Shown here: positions 44,943 to 54,550 of the stretch, in pieces
How positions within the stretch are numbered: position 1 is the first letter of the stretch
How the letters are laid out: each line of letters opens with the position of its first letter
Assembly: GCF_900177665.1 (NCBI RefSeq)
Contig: NZ_FXAW01000003.1
Span: 1 to 64,000 of the forward strand
Direction: 5' to 3'
DNA length: 64,000 bases
From: Marivirga sericea
GTDB taxonomy: Bacteria > Bacteroidota > Bacteroidia > Cytophagales > Cyclobacteriaceae
The notes under the pieces: model-generated
Databases searched by the model: none
What the model was told of the DNA's origin: nothing
The model's input: only the letters and a program-made list of their open reading frames with translations
Translations under genes and position numbers: made by a program

Positions 44943-45115
44943 GATTATAAGTTGAAAAGTTCGAAATACAAAAAAGCAATAATTTAAGAGAATTACAAGA
45001 TTAGTTTTTAAAAAACAATCTTACAACTATGCTCTAATCCATCATTTCAAAAGCGTCCACTTACATTAAGCCAATTTGCTACTTCCCTCAAAGTCAATTT
45101 TAGAAAATCGTGTTA

Positions 45116-48100
45116 TTATTCACAATATTGTTGCAAATAATAATTAACACTGTCATCCCCCATGTTTTTTGCGCTTTCCCAGTCTTGACAAGCTTTAAGA
45201 TCCTCTTCCAGTTGATACTGAATATTTCCTCTTAATTTATAAAAAGAAGCATCCTCCGAATTAAGCTCAATCGCCTTGTTCAAATCCTTTAAAGCAGGTT
45301 GATAGTTTTCCAGTACTGCTTTCACGTTTCCTCTGTAATAATAAGCTGAAGCATCCTCTGGATTTAATTGAACTACCTTATCGTAATCTTCTAAAGCTCC
45401 CTCCCAATTCTCTGTCTCTTCTCTCAAAATAGCTCTATTGTAATAGGCATCTGTATTTTCAGGTTCAAGCGTGATGGCTTTGGAATAGTCCTCTGCTGCA
45501 AATCTAACATTCCCAAGATACAAATAGCATTGAGCACGGTATAAGTAAATGCTCGCATTTGAAGGATCAGTTTCTGCTGCACGATTCAAATCGTCTAAAG
45601 CGGCTTGATAATCTTCTAATTCCAAATAAGACCTTCCTCTTTTGAAGTAAGAATCGGACTTGATCACATCTCCCTGAATGGCTCTTTCAAAATAAGAAAT
45701 AGCCCCTACCCAGTCTTCTAAAGCATAATAAGACTCGGCTTTGATATAAAATAAACTAGGTGTTGCTTGATCCAAGTCTTCTAATTGATCTACATCATCA
45801 ATAACTCCAGCATATTCTTTCAGTTCAAATCTGGCTGAAGCTCGATTTTCATAAGCTCGCCCATATTCGCTATCCGTTGCAATCGCTCTGTTGTAATCTT
45901 CAATAGCTTGTTCAATATTACCATTCAATTGCTTGGCTTTTCCTCTATTATTAAAATATACTGCCTCTTCAACACCCCCCTCGATCGCAGTATTATAATC
46001 AGTGATAGCACCTGATAAATCCTCTAAGCGGAACTTTGTATTCCCACGAAGGGCATAGGCTTCATATAACTTTTGATCAGCAGCAATTGCTAGGTTAAAG
46101 TCCGTCAACGCTTTCTGCCAGTTATCCAAAGCATAATGTGTTTTAGCACGTAAAAAATATAACTGTTCCGCATTACTTCCATACTCCTCCGCATTATTGA
46201 AATCAGATAGTGCCAATTCGTACTCTTCTTTTTGAAAATTCAGTTGACCTCGGTGATAGTAAGTCTGAGGGTGCTTATCGCCAAAAGTAGCCGCCTGGTT
46301 TAAATCACTATAAGCTTTATCTAATTCTCCAAGTTGGAAATATGCATTTCCTCGGCCGTAAAAAACATCAGATGACTGATTTCCAGTCTGGAATGCCTGA
46401 TTCATATACTCTATCGTTTCAGGATAATTTTCCAGATTATAATTACATAATCCCATCTTCACAAAAGTATCATTCTCCGTTTGACCTAATTCAACTGCTC
46501 TATCAAAGTCAGCTAAAGCTGCTTGCCAAGATTCTTGTTCAAAATAAGCATTCCCTCTATTCAGGATGGCCTGCCCATAATTTTCTTCTATTGATAAAGA
46601 TTGATTATAATCTTGAATAGCTTGCTCAAACTGCTCTAATTTTGCTTTAGCCTTACCTCGATTATTATATATTACCTCATCTCGCTGTCCTAAACCAATA
46701 GCTTCATCATAAGATTTAATTGCATCCTTAAATCTATCCTGACGGAACAAAGTATTCGCATAATGATAATGTGTCCTTGGATTTTGAGTACCTGAAGCAA
46801 TTGCTCTTTGAAGGAACTGAGCAGCCTCCTCGTATTGCTTTCCTTCATAAAATGCATTTCCTAAATTCTCAATGACCGTTTTGTCAGTAACGCCTTTGTC
46901 CACTGCTTTGGTAAGTTGCTCAGCTGATTGCTTAAAATTCTCAATTGCAAAAAAAGCATTCCCCAATTTAGCATATAAATCTCCTTCGTTTATCCCACCT
47001 TCTTCGGCTTTTTGATAATCACTAATGGCCTGACGATATTCTTCTTTATCATATAAAATATTCCCTTTGAAATAAAACAGTTGAGCATTCTTAATACCTG
47101 CAGAGATTGCAGTTTGCATATTCTCTAATGCTTTTTCATACTGCTTAGTTTGGTAATATGCCAAGCCAAGCATTTCAGCAACCTCCGGACTCTTCTTCTC
47201 TGTTTTTTCCAAATCTGAAATAGCCGCTGAATAATTCTTTTGTTGGTAATAAGCCGATCCTCGATTCAGTAGAGCCTGATCATAGCCTGGGTCTTTGGTC
47301 AAAGCCAAATCATAATCTGCAATGGCTTCAGCAACCTTATCCTGCAAAAATTTAGCTTTACCTCTATTATTATAGATAATAGCATCCGTTGCACCTAAAC
47401 TGATGGCTTTATCGTATGATTCTACAGCTTTGAGGAGATTTTGCTCTCTAAAATACAGATCTCCTAAGGTAGAGTAAACAAGGATTGTCTGACTGCCTTT
47501 TTCAGCTGCTTTTGATAAATCAGTAATAGCAGGTTGGGCAGATTTTAACCCATTGTAAGCCAATCCTCTTTTTTCATACAAAATCAGACTGCTTTCTCCT
47601 TGCTCTTCGGCTTTGCTTAAAGCATCCACTGCACTTTTGAAATTGCCCAGCTCATATTGTGACTGTCCTAAGCCAAAATAAAGCGACTGATTACTAATTC
47701 CGCCCTGGATTGCCGAATTTAATGCTCTGGAAGCTTCTTCGTAGTTCTCTACTTTAAAATATGATTGACCAATCAATTCATAATTCTCGCCTGACCGATC
47801 TCCTAATTGAAAGGCTTGCTTCAAATTGTCTATAGCAGCTGAATAATCACTTTTATTGTAATGAGCTTTTCCTAATGCAGCAAACAATCCTGGTTCTTTT
47901 ATTCCACCCTCTTTTGCTTTTTGCAAAGATGATATGGCTACATCCCAATTTTTATCAACTAAAGCCAAATACCCCTGATACAAGTATATTTTAGCTCCTT
48001 TCGCTCCTGCAGACAATGCTCTTTGAATGTTGACTTTGGCTTCCTGAGTTTGACCTGCTTCAAAAAGGAGAATTGCATATTGTTCAAAAACTTCTGGAGC

Positions 48101-49855
48101 CTTTGCTCCTGCAGCAAGAGCTTTCTTAAAATACGAAATTGCTACCTCATTTCTATTAAGTTGTTTGCTCGCTATGGCAGCATTTCTAAAAAGACTTGTA
48201 TCAGTTACTTCAAATGAAATTGCTCTTTCTAGATTTTGAATTGCTTCTTGATAAATACCTTTTTCGAATTGGGCAGTTCCCAAAAGTTGAAATATCACAC
48301 CATCATTAGCTCCCCTCTCCACGGCTGCATTGAAATCAGCAATAGCTTGATCGTTGTTCCCTTGCTCTAAATGCGCAATTCCTCTCTTCCTATAAATATC
48401 CGATTCATTTTTACCTCCATTTATCGCTTTATCAAAATTGGCAATAGCGGAAGCATAATTTTGAGATTGGAAGTATGCTTCAGCTAATTGCAGGTAGAGA
48501 TCTGCATCATTTGAGCCCTCCTGAATAGCTTTTTCGTAATCCTGAATGGCTTTTTCCCAGTCTTCAGTTTGATAGTAAGCAGCACCCCTGTTTTCCAAAG
48601 CAGTTTGATAATTCGCCTTTAGACCTAAAGAAGTGGTGTAATCTTCAATTGCAGCGATATACTTTCCAGTTAAAAATTTAGCTTTTCCTCTATTATTGAA
48701 AAGTACTTCAGAATCGTAGCCTAATGCTTCAGCTTGGTCATAAGCAGTTACAGCTTTAGCATATTCCTCGTTTTTAAAATGGGCATTACCCAAATAATAG
48801 CTAACCTTAGGATCCTTAAATTTTAATTCAACAGCCTTTTCCAAATCCGGAATTGCCTGACCTAACTGCTCTAGTTCGTAATGTGCAATACCTTTAAAAG
48901 CATGCCATTTGGCTTCGTTCACTTTTTGATCTTGAGCCTGCGCAAAATCATTTATCGCTTCGGTATATTTCTTTTGCTCAAAGTGCGCAAAAGCTCGAAT
49001 AGAATAGGCCCTTGGACTTGATTTTATTTTAAAAGCATTAGTTAAATTACTAATCGTTTTATCATAATTATTAGCTTCATAAGCGGAAAAACCAGCCATT
49101 TTCCAAGCAAACTCATCCTTTGGGTTATTATTAGCAAATTCCTCAAAAGCATTTAAAGCATTCGACCAATCTTCACTTGCATAAGCATCCAAGGCAGATA
49201 ACAAATGTCCGTTTGCCTTAATTTGTTGACTGAAATTGGAAAATCCATTGGTTATAGAATTTATGTTTTCAAGACGGCCTAAATCGACTATTACTGCACC
49301 ATTTATCCCTGCCGCTTTGTTCAATACCAGTCCTAAGATTTTGCTTCCTGAAGTAGCTACTGAACCTATAGCAGATTTACTCAGATTATCAGGAATAACA
49401 GCAAATTGACCATAGCCTTCAATTTGCGCAGATTTGGATATTTTTACATCACTCGTTTCTGTTTTTTGGATATCGATCGCCTGTACAAGCTTTAAATTAC
49501 CGCCTTGCTCAAATATAGCCGTTGCAATAGCTGCTTTTTCAAACTTAGTGCTCAAGTTATTATCTACAGCAAATTTTACCAGCCCACTAGCGGGATCAAA
49601 GGCATTAAATGTCGAAATATTATGAATAGTACTATCATTAGTAAAAACCTTTGCACTAGTAGCCCCTATAAATAAATTTTGATGAGTAGCACCAGTACCT
49701 TGTCCATCTAGAATGATGGCCGTCCCTTTTTGTAAAGGTTGACCAGCATTATCATAAGTCTGTACGAAATACAGACTTTTCTCAACTTGGGAATAAGAAA
49801 CAAGTGAGCTTATAGAAAAAATGATGGTAAATAAATTTCTGTAAATTTTCAGCAT
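45116..49855 (-). CDS. Giant secreted TPR protein with degenerate trypsin-like N-terminal domain
   Basis: 1579 residues with a signal peptide (about 1-22). Residues about 25-190 resemble a trypsin/HtrA-type fold: KGTAIILDGQGTGATHQNLFIGATSAKV matches the region around the catalytic His, and FDPASGLVKFAV the region around the Asp. In this alignment the His is replaced by Asn60 and the Asp by Gly91, so protease activity is unlikely. From about 217 to the end run some 40 TPRs of 34 residues. A marker NNRGKAK recurs at 387, 829, 1064 and 1302; the gaps are 442, 235 and 238, close to 13, 7 and 7 TPRs. A periplasmic scaffold is likely, with unknown partners. Confidence 0.85.
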   Translation of the reverse strand: MLKIYRNLFTIIFSISSLVSYSQVEKSLYFVQTYDNAGQPLQKGTAIILDGQGTGATHQNLFIGATSAKVFTNDSTIHNISTFNAFDPASGLVKFAVDNNLSTKFEKAAIATAIFEQGGNLKLVQAIDIQKTETSDVKISKSAQIEGYGQFAVIPDNLSKSAIGSVATSGSKILGLVLNKAAGINGAVIVDLGRLENINSITNGFSNFSQQIKANGHLLSALDAYASEDWSNALNAFEEFANNNPKDEFAWKMAGFSAYEANNYDKTISNLTNAFKIKSSPRAYSIRAFAHFEQKKYTEAINDFAQAQDQKVNEAKWHAFKGIAHYELEQLGQAIPDLEKAVELKFKDPKVSYYLGNAHFKNEEYAKAVTAYDQAEALGYDSEVLFNNRGKAKFLTGKYIAAIEDYTTSLGLKANYQTALENRGAAYYQTEDWEKAIQDYEKAIQEGSNDADLYLQLAEAYFQSQNYASAIANFDKAINGGKNESDIYRKRGIAHLEQGNNDQAIADFNAAVERGANDGVIFQLLGTAQFEKGIYQEAIQNLERAISFEVTDTSLFRNAAIASKQLNRNEVAISYFKKALAAGAKAPEVFEQYAILLFEAGQTQEAKVNIQRALSAGAKGAKIYLYQGYLALVDKNWDVAISSLQKAKEGGIKEPGLFAALGKAHYNKSDYSAAIDNLKQAFQLGDRSGENYELIGQSYFKVENYEEASRALNSAIQGGISNQSLYFGLGQSQYELGNFKSAVDALSKAEEQGESSLILYEKRGLAYNGLKSAQPAITDLSKAAEKGSQTILVYSTLGDLYFREQNLLKAVESYDKAISLGATDAIIYNNRGKAKFLQDKVAEAIADYDLALTKDPGYDQALLNRGSAYYQQKNYSAAISDLEKTEKKSPEVAEMLGLAYYQTKQYEKALENMQTAISAGIKNAQLFYFKGNILYDKEEYRQAISDYQKAEEGGINEGDLYAKLGNAFFAIENFKQSAEQLTKAVDKGVTDKTVIENLGNAFYEGKQYEEAAQFLQRAIASGTQNPRTHYHYANTLFRQDRFKDAIKSYDEAIGLGQRDEVIYNNRGKAKAKLEQFEQAIQDYNQSLSIEENYGQAILNRGNAYFEQESWQAALADFDRAVELGQTENDTFVKMGLCNYNLENYPETIEYMNQAFQTGNQSSDVFYGRGNAYFQLGELDKAYSDLNQAATFGDKHPQTYYHRGQLNFQKEEYELALSDFNNAEEYGSNAEQLYFLRAKTHYALDNWQKALTDFNLAIAADQKLYEAYALRGNTKFRLEDLSGAITDYNTAIEGGVEEAVYFNNRGKAKQLNGNIEQAIEDYNRAIATDSEYGRAYENRASARFELKEYAGVIDDVDQLEDLDQATPSLFYIKAESYYALEDWVGAISYFERAIQGDVIKSDSYFKRGRSYLELEDYQAALDDLNRAAETDPSNASIYLYRAQCYLYLGNVRFAAEDYSKAITLEPENTDAYYNRAILREETENWEGALEDYDKVVQLNPEDASAYYYRGNVKAVLENYQPALKDLNKAIELNSEDASFYKLRGNIQYQLEEDLKACQDWESAKNMGDDSVNYYLQQYCE

Positions 49856-49994
49856 AAATCAAAGATTTAAAAAGATTGACGAAAATTATTGAATTTTTGG
49901 CGCTTATGGAAGAAAATCACCGCTTTAGTTATTCATCTTGTAAAAAGATACAGAGTTAATTATATTGGATTCTAAAATATATAAAAATAAACCT

Positions 49995-51065
49995 ATGAAA
50001 AAGACTTATCAGTACTACCTATCCATATTAATATTCTTCTTGCTTATGGCCTGCGACCCAACTACAAGAGAAGCAGTGGAAGATCGCGAAATCAGTAATG
50101 AAGAAAAAACCGTGAAACAGGGCCCAATAAGCTTAGTGATTCACGGCGGAGCAGGCACAATCAAGCGAGAAAATATGACCGAGGAGCAAGATGCTGAATA
50201 CAGAGCTAAATTAGCTGAAGCACTTGAAGCCGGATATTCCAAATTGGAATCTGGTGCACCCGCGATGGATGCTGTAATAGCTGCTATCCAAATTATGGAA
50301 GCCTCTCCACTTTTTAACGCTGGAGTGGGAGCCGTTTTTACTAATAAAGGTAAAAATGAACTAGATGCAGCAGTAATGGATGGCAAAAACAGAAATGCAG
50401 GTGCCGTAGCCGGTGTGTCCACTATCAAAAGTCCCATCTTGGCTGCGCTTTCAGTAATGGATGATAGCCCTCATGTGATGATGTCAGGACCCGGAGCTGA
50501 AAAATTTGCCGAAGAGCAAGGACTAGAATTGGTAGACCCAGAATATTTCTTCACTCAAAGTAGATATGATGCTCTTCAAAGAGTTAAGAAAAGAGAAGAA
50601 GAAAAAGGCAATAGCGCTGCATTATTGGATTTCCCTGACAGTAAATTTGGGACAGTAGGCTGTGTAGCGCTGGACAAAGATGGAAACATAGCAGCAGGAA
50701 CCTCCACTGGTGGTATGACCAACAAAAGGTATGGTAGAATAGGAGATGCACCCATTATCGCAGCTGGCACCTACGCAGATAATGCTACTTGTGGTGTTTC
50801 AGCAACAGGACATGGTGAGTATTTTATTCGCTCTGTAGTGGCGTATGATGTAGCAGCAAAAATGAAATATGCCGGTATGAGCTTAGATGGAGCGGCTAAT
50901 AAAATCGTTTATGAGGAATTAGTGGAATTTGGTGGGTCTGGTGGTTTTATTGCCCTAGATAAAGCTGGAAATATTAGCATGCCATTCAATACGTCTGGAA
51001 TGTATAGGGGCTATATGAATGAGAAAGGTAAACCTAATGTTTTCATTTATAAAGACGAAAAATAG
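49995..51065 (+). CDS. Isoaspartyl peptidase/L-asparaginase (Ntn hydrolase), lipoprotein
   Basis: 356 residues from the ATG at 49995, chosen because it directly begins a lipoprotein signal (MKKTYQYYLSILIFFLLMAC). An upstream in-frame ATG at 49965 adds ten charged residues. Plant-type asparaginases are made as a precursor and cleave themselves to expose a threonine nucleophile; that site is clear as FGTVGCVALD (Thr220). Other family blocks are LVIHGGAGTI, NAGVGAVFTNKG with ELDAAVMDG, GTSTGGMTNKRYGRIGDAPIIAAG (in parts) and CGVSATGHGEYFIR. It releases aspartate from isoaspartyl dipeptides or asparagine, here outside the cytoplasm. It is single and followed by a terminator. Confidence 0.95.
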   Translation: MKKTYQYYLSILIFFLLMACDPTTREAVEDREISNEEKTVKQGPISLVIHGGAGTIKRENMTEEQDAEYRAKLAEALEAGYSKLESGAPAMDAVIAAIQIMEASPLFNAGVGAVFTNKGKNELDAAVMDGKNRNAGAVAGVSTIKSPILAALSVMDDSPHVMMSGPGAEKFAEEQGLELVDPEYFFTQSRYDALQRVKKREEEKGNSAALLDFPDSKFGTVGCVALDKDGNIAAGTSTGGMTNKRYGRIGDAPIIAAGTYADNATCGVSATGHGEYFIRSVVAYDVAAKMKYAGMSLDGAANKIVYEELVEFGGSGGFIALDKAGNISMPFNTSGMYRGYMNEKGKPNVFIYKDEK

Positions 51066-51584
51066 CGACTGAGTCCAAACTATTTTTACTGCCATGCTTA
51101 ACAAAAAAGCATGGCTTTTTTATGAGCTATCCATAAATTATTTTTTTTCATCTATTTTAAATACATAAGTATAAATGACTATCGCTCATTAAACTGTTTA
51201 AGTTATGTTTAGCCCATCATTCTAATCATTAAACATAAATGGATTTTTCAAAGATTTACGCCTTTTTCCTTGGGTAAATGCTGAAACTGAATTAGGTTCA
51301 AGTTATTAGAGAGAGAATTATAAATAATTGATAAAATAGGCTGAAAATAAAGCATTTAGAATATATTCTATTCGTTGCTTGGAAATAAGACGTACTGAAT
51401 ATACTAAACTCATCTAAAAATTTTTCCAATCATTAGAATTGATTGCGTTTAACTAAATGTACTTTTCTAATATTAAAAAGAAAAATTATAGATGTAATTC
51501 AACATATTTATGTTCGTCTAAAAAACAGTGCTAAATGACGGATTTGCTTGAATTTAAGCTACCTTGTAATATTAACAAATATTT
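51066..51584. other. Intergenic region upstream of the fatty acid desaturase
   Basis: 519 bases. The asparaginase terminator occupies 51091-51121. A 9-base inverted repeat TTATGTTTA/TAAACATAA (51203-51211 and 51230-51238) with an 18-base spacer lies about 350 bases before the desaturase ATG. The rest is very AT-rich, with no coding frame or recognised RNA. A long leader or multiple control sites for the desaturase would fit, but no promoter is clear. Confidence 0.45.
51091..51121 (+). terminator. Rho-independent terminator of the asparaginase gene
   Basis: GCCATGCTT (51091-51099) pairs with AAGCATGGC (51107-51115) and is followed directly by six T. It starts 26 bases after the stop codon. 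Confidence 0.9.
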
Positions 51585-52727
51585 ATGAACAAGAACACAG
51601 TAAAATTTAACAATAACGACAGCCCCGAATTTGTAAGTACCTTAAGACAAAGAGTCAACCAATATTTCAAAGATAATCAGGTATCTAAGTACGCTAATAA
51701 TCAAATGATAGTAAAAACAGCTTTCATGCTTTTGTTATACTTTATTCCATTAGCGTTTTTACTAAGCGGACTAGTCACCACTTTCGCAGTTGCATTTCCA
51801 CTTTTTATAGTGATGGGCTTCGGTATGGCTGGAATTGGATTGTGCGTGATGCACGATGCAAATCATGGAGTCTATTCCAAAAACAATAACATTAATAAAG
51901 TATTAGGATTTACTGCCAATTTTTTAGGCGCTTATCATATTAACTGGAAAATTCAGCATAATGTCCTGCATCATTCCTTTACTAACATTGACGAATATGA
52001 CGAAGACATAGATAAAAAAGGCATTATTCGATTTTCTCCGCATCAAGAACGTAGGAGCTTCTTCAAATTCCAAGCTTTCTATGCGCCCATTTTATATGGA
52101 CTAATGACTTTCTATTGGTTGATTGCTAAAGATTTAGACCAGTTAATACGATATAACAAAAGAAATTTACTAAAGGGGCAAGGCCTTACTTTTAAGAAGG
52201 GATTAGGTTTAATGATGCTTAACAAAACTTGGTATATTGCCCTAACCCTAGTGGCTCCAATCATCGTAACTGGAATAGTATGGTGGCAAGTAGTTTTAGC
52301 ATTCTTATTAATGCAATTTATAAGTGGATTAGTTTTAGCATTAGTTTTTCAACCAGCTCATGTAATCACTGAAACAGATTTTTATAAAGTAGATGAAAAC
52401 GGAAGTGTAGCAAATAATTGGGCGATTCATCAAATGCGCACTACTTCTAATTTTGCTAATTCATCTAAGTGGTTCTCTTGGATAGTAGGTGGATTAAATC
52501 ACCAGATTGAGCATCACTTATTCCCTAACATTTGTCACATTCACTATGATAAAATAGCTCCAATCGTAAAGCAAACAGCAAAAGAATATGGTGTTCCCTA
52601 TCATCACCATAAATCATTCGGTTTAGCATTGAAAAGTCACTTCACGCTTTTGAATCAATTAGGGACAGGCAGTTATGATAAGAAAGTGAAGAAATTAAAA
52701 ACTGCCCCTGTTACTGCACTTGCATAA
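51585..52727 (+). CDS. Membrane fatty acid desaturase (front-end type His boxes)
   Basis: 380 residues with four or so membrane helices. The three histidine boxes that hold the di-iron centre are present: HDANHG (about residue 90), HNVLHH (about 125) and QIEHH within LNHQIEHHLFPNICH (about 307). A Gln in place of the first His of box three is typical of front-end (delta-5/6-like) desaturases, which is why such bacterial proteins are often labelled linoleoyl-CoA desaturase. No fused cytochrome b5 is present. It probably introduces double bonds into membrane acyl chains; position specificity is not predictable. It is monocistronic. Confidence 0.94.
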   Translation: MNKNTVKFNNNDSPEFVSTLRQRVNQYFKDNQVSKYANNQMIVKTAFMLLLYFIPLAFLLSGLVTTFAVAFPLFIVMGFGMAGIGLCVMHDANHGVYSKNNNINKVLGFTANFLGAYHINWKIQHNVLHHSFTNIDEYDEDIDKKGIIRFSPHQERRSFFKFQAFYAPILYGLMTFYWLIAKDLDQLIRYNKRNLLKGQGLTFKKGLGLMMLNKTWYIALTLVAPIIVTGIVWWQVVLAFLLMQFISGLVLALVFQPAHVITETDFYKVDENGSVANNWAIHQMRTTSNFANSSKWFSWIVGGLNHQIEHHLFPNICHIHYDKIAPIVKQTAKEYGVPYHHHKSFGLALKSHFTLLNQLGTGSYDKKVKKLKTAPVTALA

Positions 52728-52756
52728 GTCTAAATTATTTTAAAGAATTTCTAAAT

Positions 52757-52808
52757 ACTCGTGGTTTAATAAAGGAGAAAAACCCTTCTTAAACCACGAG
52801 TTTTTTTT
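52757..52808 (+). terminator. Rho-independent terminator of the desaturase gene
   Basis: ACTCGTGGTTTA (52757-52768) pairs with TAAACCACGAGT (52790-52801). The 21-base loop can itself pair (AAGG with CCTT), and a run of T follows on the plus strand. Confidence 0.9.
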
Positions 52809-52830
52809 ATTGCAAGAAATCCTGCAGACA

Positions 52831-53646
52831 CTAATTTATATCTCTTTTCGCAATCAAAAAGTAGTTTAATCCTATGCTGATAACAAGCCACGCCCCAGCT
52901 ATTATAGCACTACTGACTTTTACATAATCCTGAATTTCCATGAACACATATCTTTGAAAGGGTATTTCAATTAAATTATTGACTGCATGAATTGGAAAAA
53001 GTGTGATTAACCAATGATCATCAAATACATAATTCAGAATTCCAACTAATGCTGGTTCCAAAAATATGGCGTAAAAACATAGACCTATGATGGCAAAACC
53101 AGCTTTTTTCAAGACTACAGAAATCAACATGGCCAGATTCAAGAATGTTAGCAGCTCTAGAAAATGAGCTAATAGAAACTCCATATCCATTGTATATAGA
53201 CCAAAGCTGAATCCGGAACCATAGAAAATTCCCATAAGTGTTCCTGCCAACCAAATAACCAACATATTGAATAGACTAAAACCGAATATCATACTTTGCT
53301 TGGCTAGCAGAAAGTCGGTGGGCGACATTCCATCAATTATATTTTGCCGAATTGTTCTATAAGAATATTCATTGGTTACTGAAATGATCACTATAAATGC
53401 CAAAAAGAATTTCAAGTAAGATGCCAGATAGGTTAAATTTTGCCAGACATCTGGAAAATCATAGAAAGGAATTATATCGGGACTGATACCTTCAAACTCC
53501 ATTCCCGAGCTTGACATCCATGATAATAATAATTTTACACTGCTTAAAATCAGCAGTAACAACAAAAAATAAAGCGAAGCCAGTCTGATAAAAGTCTTAT
53601 AATTTTTAAGCTTCAACCATTCTATTTGTAAATATTTCAATATCAT
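52831..53646 (-). CDS. ABC-2 type transporter permease
   Basis: 271 residues with six predicted membrane helices: about 22-42, 72-92, 115-137, 155-172, 181-203 and 243-265. The short motif NEYSYRTIRQNIIDGMSPTDFLLAKQ (read in parts) is typical of the cytoplasmic coupling region after the second helix in bacterial ABC-2 permeases of the GldF/NatB kind. It overlaps the ATPase gene by 4 bases (ATGA), so the two form one transporter. It closes the gene series that starts with the sigma factor at 56974. The exported substrate is unknown. Confidence 0.85.
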   Translation of the reverse strand: MILKYLQIEWLKLKNYKTFIRLASLYFLLLLLILSSVKLLLSWMSSSGMEFEGISPDIIPFYDFPDVWQNLTYLASYLKFFLAFIVIISVTNEYSYRTIRQNIIDGMSPTDFLLAKQSMIFGFSLFNMLVIWLAGTLMGIFYGSGFSFGLYTMDMEFLLAHFLELLTFLNLAMLISVVLKKAGFAIIGLCFYAIFLEPALVGILNYVFDDHWLITLFPIHAVNNLIEIPFQRYVFMEIQDYVKVSSAIIAGAWLVISIGLNYFLIAKRDIN

Positions 53647-54545
53647 GACTTAGCGGATAAAAGTTGTAAAAATTGTTTTTCCAAAGATTTATTAATGTAG
53701 GCTAAGTGCGTAAGCACTATGCCTTTTTCAATCAGGTATTCATGAAACTCATGGATTGCAGTCTCTTTTGATAATTGTACTTCCAATCTCCCTACATTAT
53801 TGAGTTTCATGTCTATAAAAGACGGAAAAGTACCAATAACTTTTCTTAAACTTTCAGTATCATCAGCTAATACCTCCACTCCCTCATTCCCCATTAAACT
53901 TTCTGCCACTGTACCATGAAAGATCTTCTCACCTTGCTTTAAAACTGCAAAATGAGTACAAACCTTTTGAACTTCATCTAATAAATGACTTGCTAGAATG
54001 ATGGTTTTTCCTTGGCCTGCAATATCAAGAATCAGTTCTCTAATTTCTGCTATTCCTTGAGGATCTAATCCGTTTGTCGGTTCATCCAGAATTAAAATTT
54101 CGGGGTCGGATAATAAGGCAGAAGCAATGGCTAGTCGCTGCTTCATCCCGAGAGAGTAAGTCTTAAAAGGCGATGTTGCACGATTTGCCAGCCCCACCTG
54201 CTCCAAAACTTCCAAAATTCTGCTTTCTGGAACCTCTTTGATCTTACAAACTATTTGAAGATTTTGAATCCCAGAGAGGTAAGGATAAAATGTTGGACTT
54301 TCTAAAATAGCTCCTAATCTTCTCCTTTGCGATGCAGTTGGTTCTTCTCCAAACCATTTAAAATCACCAGAATCTTTTTGGACTACTCCCAACAAAATAC
54401 CCAATGTAGTACTTTTACCACTTCCGTTGGGCCCTAATAAACCAAATACAGTTCCTTTTTCTACTTTAAGTTCAAGATTATCAACTGCCTGAATATTTCC
54501 ATATCTTTTATTCAGCCCTGAAATATCTAGTATATATTCTGCCAT
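53643..54545 (-). CDS. ABC transporter ATP-binding protein (ABC-2 exporter type)
   Basis: 300 residues. Walker A GPNGSGKST (38-46), signature SLGMKQ (131-136) and Walker B LILDEP (151-156) with the switch His in ASHLLDEV are all present. The C-terminal 80 residues form the extension typical of DrrA/CcmA/NatA-like exporters. It should power the downstream permease, overlapping it by 4 bases. It begins only 5 bases after the stop of the DUF4252-like lipoprotein gene, which ties the exporter to the sigma-factor module upstream. Confidence 0.95.
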   Translation of the reverse strand: MAEYILDISGLNKRYGNIQAVDNLELKVEKGTVFGLLGPNGSGKSTTLGILLGVVQKDSGDFKWFGEEPTASQRRRLGAILESPTFYPYLSGIQNLQIVCKIKEVPESRILEVLEQVGLANRATSPFKTYSLGMKQRLAIASALLSDPEILILDEPTNGLDPQGIAEIRELILDIAGQGKTIILASHLLDEVQKVCTHFAVLKQGEKIFHGTVAESLMGNEGVEVLADDTESLRKVIGTFPSFIDMKLNNVGRLEVQLSKETAIHEFHEYLIEKGIVLTHLAYINKSLEKQFLQLLSAKS

Positions 54546-54550
54546 AAAAA

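Noticed and set aside
45116-49855. DNA-level tandem repeat or CRISPR-like array
   Set aside because: The periodicity is at protein level (34-residue TPRs) with diverged codons. There are no identical DNA repeats with unique spacers.
52831-54545. ABC pair as the GldAFG gliding transporter
   Set aside because: There is no gldG-like gene, and the permease and ATPase are not specific enough. The link to the sigma module is better supported.
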